Shown piece after piece: positions 6,459 to 8,035 of a DNA stretch of 8,035 nt. Made by a program: the position numbers and the translations under genes. Below the pieces are notes generated by a model. The model saw only the letters and a program-made list of their open reading frames with translations. It did not search any database and was not told where the DNA came from. Source of the stretch: JASJBU01 sp965372385 (GTDB lineage: Bacteria; Pseudomonadota; Gammaproteobacteria; Chromatiales; Chromatiaceae). Each line of letters starts with the position of its first letter. The first letter of the stretch is position 1. Location of the stretch: assembly GCA_965372385.1 (NCBI GenBank), contig CBDVCD010000152.1, positions 1 through 8,035 on the forward strand. Direction: 5' to 3'.

Positions 6459-7198
6459 TGAAAAAGCTGATTATTGCATTTTTGATGGCTGCGGCTCCCG
6501 TACTCGGGCTGGCTTCTGGTGGCGGCGCCCATCTGGATCATGCCGATATTGATCTATCTGATCAGGCCTCGTTGCAGCGTGGCGCCAAGTATTTCGTCAA
6601 CTATTGCCTGAGCTGCCACTCCGCCAAGTATCAGCGTTATAACCGTATGGCGAAGGATCTTGGTCTGACCGAGGAAGAGGTGAAGGCAAATCTGATGTTA
6701 GCCACCGACAAGATTGGCGATGGGATGACCATCGCCATGCCGGCGGATAAATCAGCGCAGTGGTTCGGCAACCCACCGCCGGATTTGAGCGTGATCGCCC
6801 GGGCCCGTGGTGTAGACTGGATCTACACCTATCTACGCAGTTTCTACCTGGATGATTCGCGCCCCTTCGGCGTCAATAATCTTGTCTTCCCGGACGTGAG
6901 TATGCCCCATGTACTGTGGGAGTTACAGGGAAGCCAGAAGGCGATCTACAAGCTCGAAAAGGACTCTGCTGGCAACGACACGGAGGTTTTCGAACACTTC
7001 GAACCGGTGACGCCCGGCTCCTTGAGCCCCGAGCAGTATGACGAGGTTGCCCGCGATCTGACCGCCTTCCTGAGCTATGTCGGCGAGCCGATTCAGATGG
7101 AGCGTCAGCGTCTGGGTAAATGGGTACTGTTGTTTCTGGCGGTATTCTTCGTGCTGGCCTATCTGCTCAAGAAAGAGTACTGGAAAGACGTACACTGA
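6458..7198 (+). CDS. petC: Ubiquinol-cytochrome c reductase cytochrome c1
   Basis: Cytochrome c1 accepts electrons from the Rieske protein and hands them to a soluble or membrane-bound cytochrome c. The 246-residue protein has a Sec signal peptide (Lys-Lys at 2-3, hydrophobic core 4-18, likely cut near the ASGGGA stretch), a single heme site CLSCH (50-54), the conserved PPDLSVIARARG block (107-118), a probable sixth heme ligand Met149 in VSMPHVLWE, and one C-terminal membrane anchor (about 221-237) followed by a positively charged tail. A stand-alone c1 means cytochrome b and c1 are not fused as in Bradyrhizobium. GAGAGGG at 6444-6450 is a good ribosome binding site 7 bases before the ATG, and TAATG overlaps the petB stop. 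It is the last gene of the operon; an intrinsic terminator follows 23 bases after the stop. Confidence 0.97.
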   Translation: MKKLIIAFLMAAAPVLGLASGGGAHLDHADIDLSDQASLQRGAKYFVNYCLSCHSAKYQRYNRMAKDLGLTEEEVKANLMLATDKIGDGMTIAMPADKSAQWFGNPPPDLSVIARARGVDWIYTYLRSFYLDDSRPFGVNNLVFPDVSMPHVLWELQGSQKAIYKLEKDSAGNDTEVFEHFEPVTPGSLSPEQYDEVARDLTAFLSYVGEPIQMERQRLGKWVLLFLAVFFVLAYLLKKEYWKDVH

Positions 7199-7221
7199 TC
7201 CGGCGATACGCCTGAGCTAAT

Positions 7222-7259
7222 AAAGGGCGCACGGTTGTTGTATACTGTGCGCCTTTTTT
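7222..7259 (+). terminator. Rho-independent terminator of petABC
   Basis: GGCGCAC (7226-7232) pairs perfectly with GTGCGCC (7247-7253); the stem extends outward through AAAG to CTTT-like pairing and inward by a G-T and a G-C pair, leaving a ten-base loop. Six T's follow (7254-7259). It sits 23 bases after the petC stop, so it separates the bc1 operon from sspA. Confidence 0.92.
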
Positions 7260-7282
7260 CGTGAGTTAATTTGAAAAATACG

Positions 7283-7309
7283 AGTTGCAAGCATCGGATG
7301 CTTGCAACT
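7283..7309. repeat. Perfect palindrome with 13-bp arms, possible REP-like element
   Basis: AGTTGCAAGCATC (7283-7295) is followed by one G and then its exact reverse complement (7297-7309). It lies between the petC terminator and the sspA start and is flanked by ACG on both sides (7280-7282 and 7310-7312). On the minus strand the stem is followed by CGTATTTTTC, which resembles a terminator for leftward transcription, but no leftward gene ends here. A dispersed extragenic palindrome or a regulator-binding site ahead of sspA are both possible. Confidence 0.6.
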
Positions 7310-7333
7310 ACGGATGAGTTTTGAGAGGTACCA

Positions 7334-7954
7334 ATGGTGGCGGCTAACAAGCGTTCAGTAATGACACTCTTTTCAGATCCGCAGGATCCCTACTGTCATC
7401 GGGTACGACTGGTGTTGGCAGAGAAGAATATCACTTTCGAGGTTCGGGATATCGACCCCCTCAATATGCCAGAAGAGGTGATGGAACTGAATCCCTATGG
7501 CGCCCTGCCGACCCTGGTGGATCGGGATCTCAAGCTTTACGAGTCGCGCATCATCATGGAATACCTGGATGAGCGTTTCCCCCACCCGCCACTGCTGCCG
7601 GTGGATCCGGTCTCCCGTTCCACTTCGCGGCTGTTGATGTACCGGGTGGACCGTGACTGGTACCGCTTGATGGATATCATTCTGGCCGGCAAGAAAGAGG
7701 CCGCCAAGGCACGCAAGGAGTTGCGTGAGAGCCTGATCGCCACCGCGCCGGTGTTTGCCGCCAAGTCGTTCTTCATGAGCGATGAATTTACCTTGGTGGA
7801 TTGTGCGATAGCACCTCTGTTGTGGCGCCTGCCTGGTTTGGGCGTGGAGATCCCCGCCTCGGCCAAGGGTTTGAGCGAATATGCAAGGCGTCTGTTTGAG
7901 CGCGAGTCATTCGTGCAAAGCCTCTCCGAAGCGGAAGAAGAGATGCGTGACTGA
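7334..7954 (+). CDS. sspA: Stringent starvation protein A, RNA-polymerase-associated regulator
   Basis: SspA is a glutathione-S-transferase-fold protein without transferase activity that binds RNA polymerase and changes transcription in starvation, acid stress and, in pathogens, virulence. The 206-residue protein opens with MVAANKRSVMTLFS, nearly the same as the enterobacterial N terminus. The thioredoxin-like domain (about 8-87) contains DPYCHRVRLVLAEK and the GALPTLVDRDLKLYES block, and the Pro-His-Pro at 83-85 in RFPHPPL is the surface patch needed for SspA function in E. coli. The all-helical C-terminal domain runs from about 92 to the end. GAGAGG at 7323-7328, five bases before the ATG, fixes the start. 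Its place just after petABC is a common gammaproteobacterial and betaproteobacterial order. Its promoter should lie between the petC terminator and the start, a stretch that includes the palindrome, but I see no good -35/-10 pair. Confidence 0.95.
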   Translation: MVAANKRSVMTLFSDPQDPYCHRVRLVLAEKNITFEVRDIDPLNMPEEVMELNPYGALPTLVDRDLKLYESRIIMEYLDERFPHPPLLPVDPVSRSTSRLLMYRVDRDWYRLMDIILAGKKEAAKARKELRESLIATAPVFAAKSFFMSDEFTLVDCAIAPLLWRLPGLGVEIPASAKGLSEYARRLFERESFVQSLSEAEEEMRD

Positions 7955-8032
7955 CCTCTGGTTCCCAGGCTGAAGCAATGACCCTAGATTCTGCAGTTGA
8001 CCGCTCCATTCTACTTTTAACGAGTTGAATTC

Positions 8033-8035
8033 ATG
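8033..8035 (+). CDS. sspB: Possible start codon of sspB (only the ATG is in the window)
   Basis: The window ends with an ATG 78 bases after the sspA stop. In many gammaproteobacteria sspB, the ClpXP adaptor for ssrA-tagged proteins, follows sspA directly. A weak GAG (8022-8024) lies 8 bases upstream. The call rests only on gene order; no SspB residue beyond Met can be seen. Confidence 0.3.

Noticed and set aside
7241..7246. TATACT as a possible -10 box for sspA
   Set aside because: It lies in the loop of the petC terminator and has no -35 at proper spacing.
7997..8025. TTGACC as a possible -35 box ahead of the putative sspB
   Set aside because: No -10-like hexamer lies at 16-18 bases downstream.
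7978..8028. Sixteen-codon frame after sspA (ATG at 7978, TGA at 8026)
   Set aside because: Very short, no good ribosome binding site and no recognisable product; most likely chance in the sspA-sspB gap.

Overview
The window looks like ordinary chromosomal DNA of a gammaproteobacterium, with no sign of mobile or phage DNA. This rests on gene content and protein style: a YbgI/Nif3 protein very close in motif layout to the enterobacterial one, an SspA with the family's Pro-His-Pro pocket, a three-gene cytochrome bc1 operon directly followed by sspA, and a cytochrome b with the PVWY form of the Qo motif, which is known from beta- and gammaproteobacteria. GC content is moderately high by eye. A sulfur-oxidising or Chromatiales-like host would fit, but that is a guess.

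Layout. Bases 1-3604 are transcribed leftward as a putative operon in the order DegS/AlgW-type periplasmic protease (3604-2444), class III adenylate cyclase with a C-terminal PilZ domain (2451-1369, overlapping the protease gene by 8 bases), then, after a 127-base gap, murA (1241 to beyond base 1; only the last few codons are missing). A 46-49-base divergent spacer separates this block from rightward genes: a Nif3-family protein (3654-4409), a 214-base region with two hairpins and a possible promoter, the petABC operon for ubiquinol-cytochrome c reductase (4624-7198, each junction overlapping by one base in the form TGATG or TAATG), a clear intrinsic terminator (7222-7259), a perfect 13-bp-arm palindrome (7283-7309), and sspA (7334-7954). 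The last three bases are an ATG that may start sspB.

How the genes work together. PetA, PetB and PetC form the respiratory bc1 complex that moves electrons from ubiquinol to cytochrome c and pumps protons. SspA is an RNA-polymerase-associated stress regulator. On the left, the protease senses misfolded envelope proteins and is likely to start the sigma-E/AlgU cascade, MurA makes the first committed step of peptidoglycan synthesis, and between them sits a protein that has all the residues of an adenylate cyclase and the RxxxR and DxSxxG residues of a c-di-GMP receptor. That fusion is the most interesting item: it suggests cAMP production under c-di-GMP control, translationally coupled to an envelope-stress protease. 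Nothing else in the window suggests an undescribed system.
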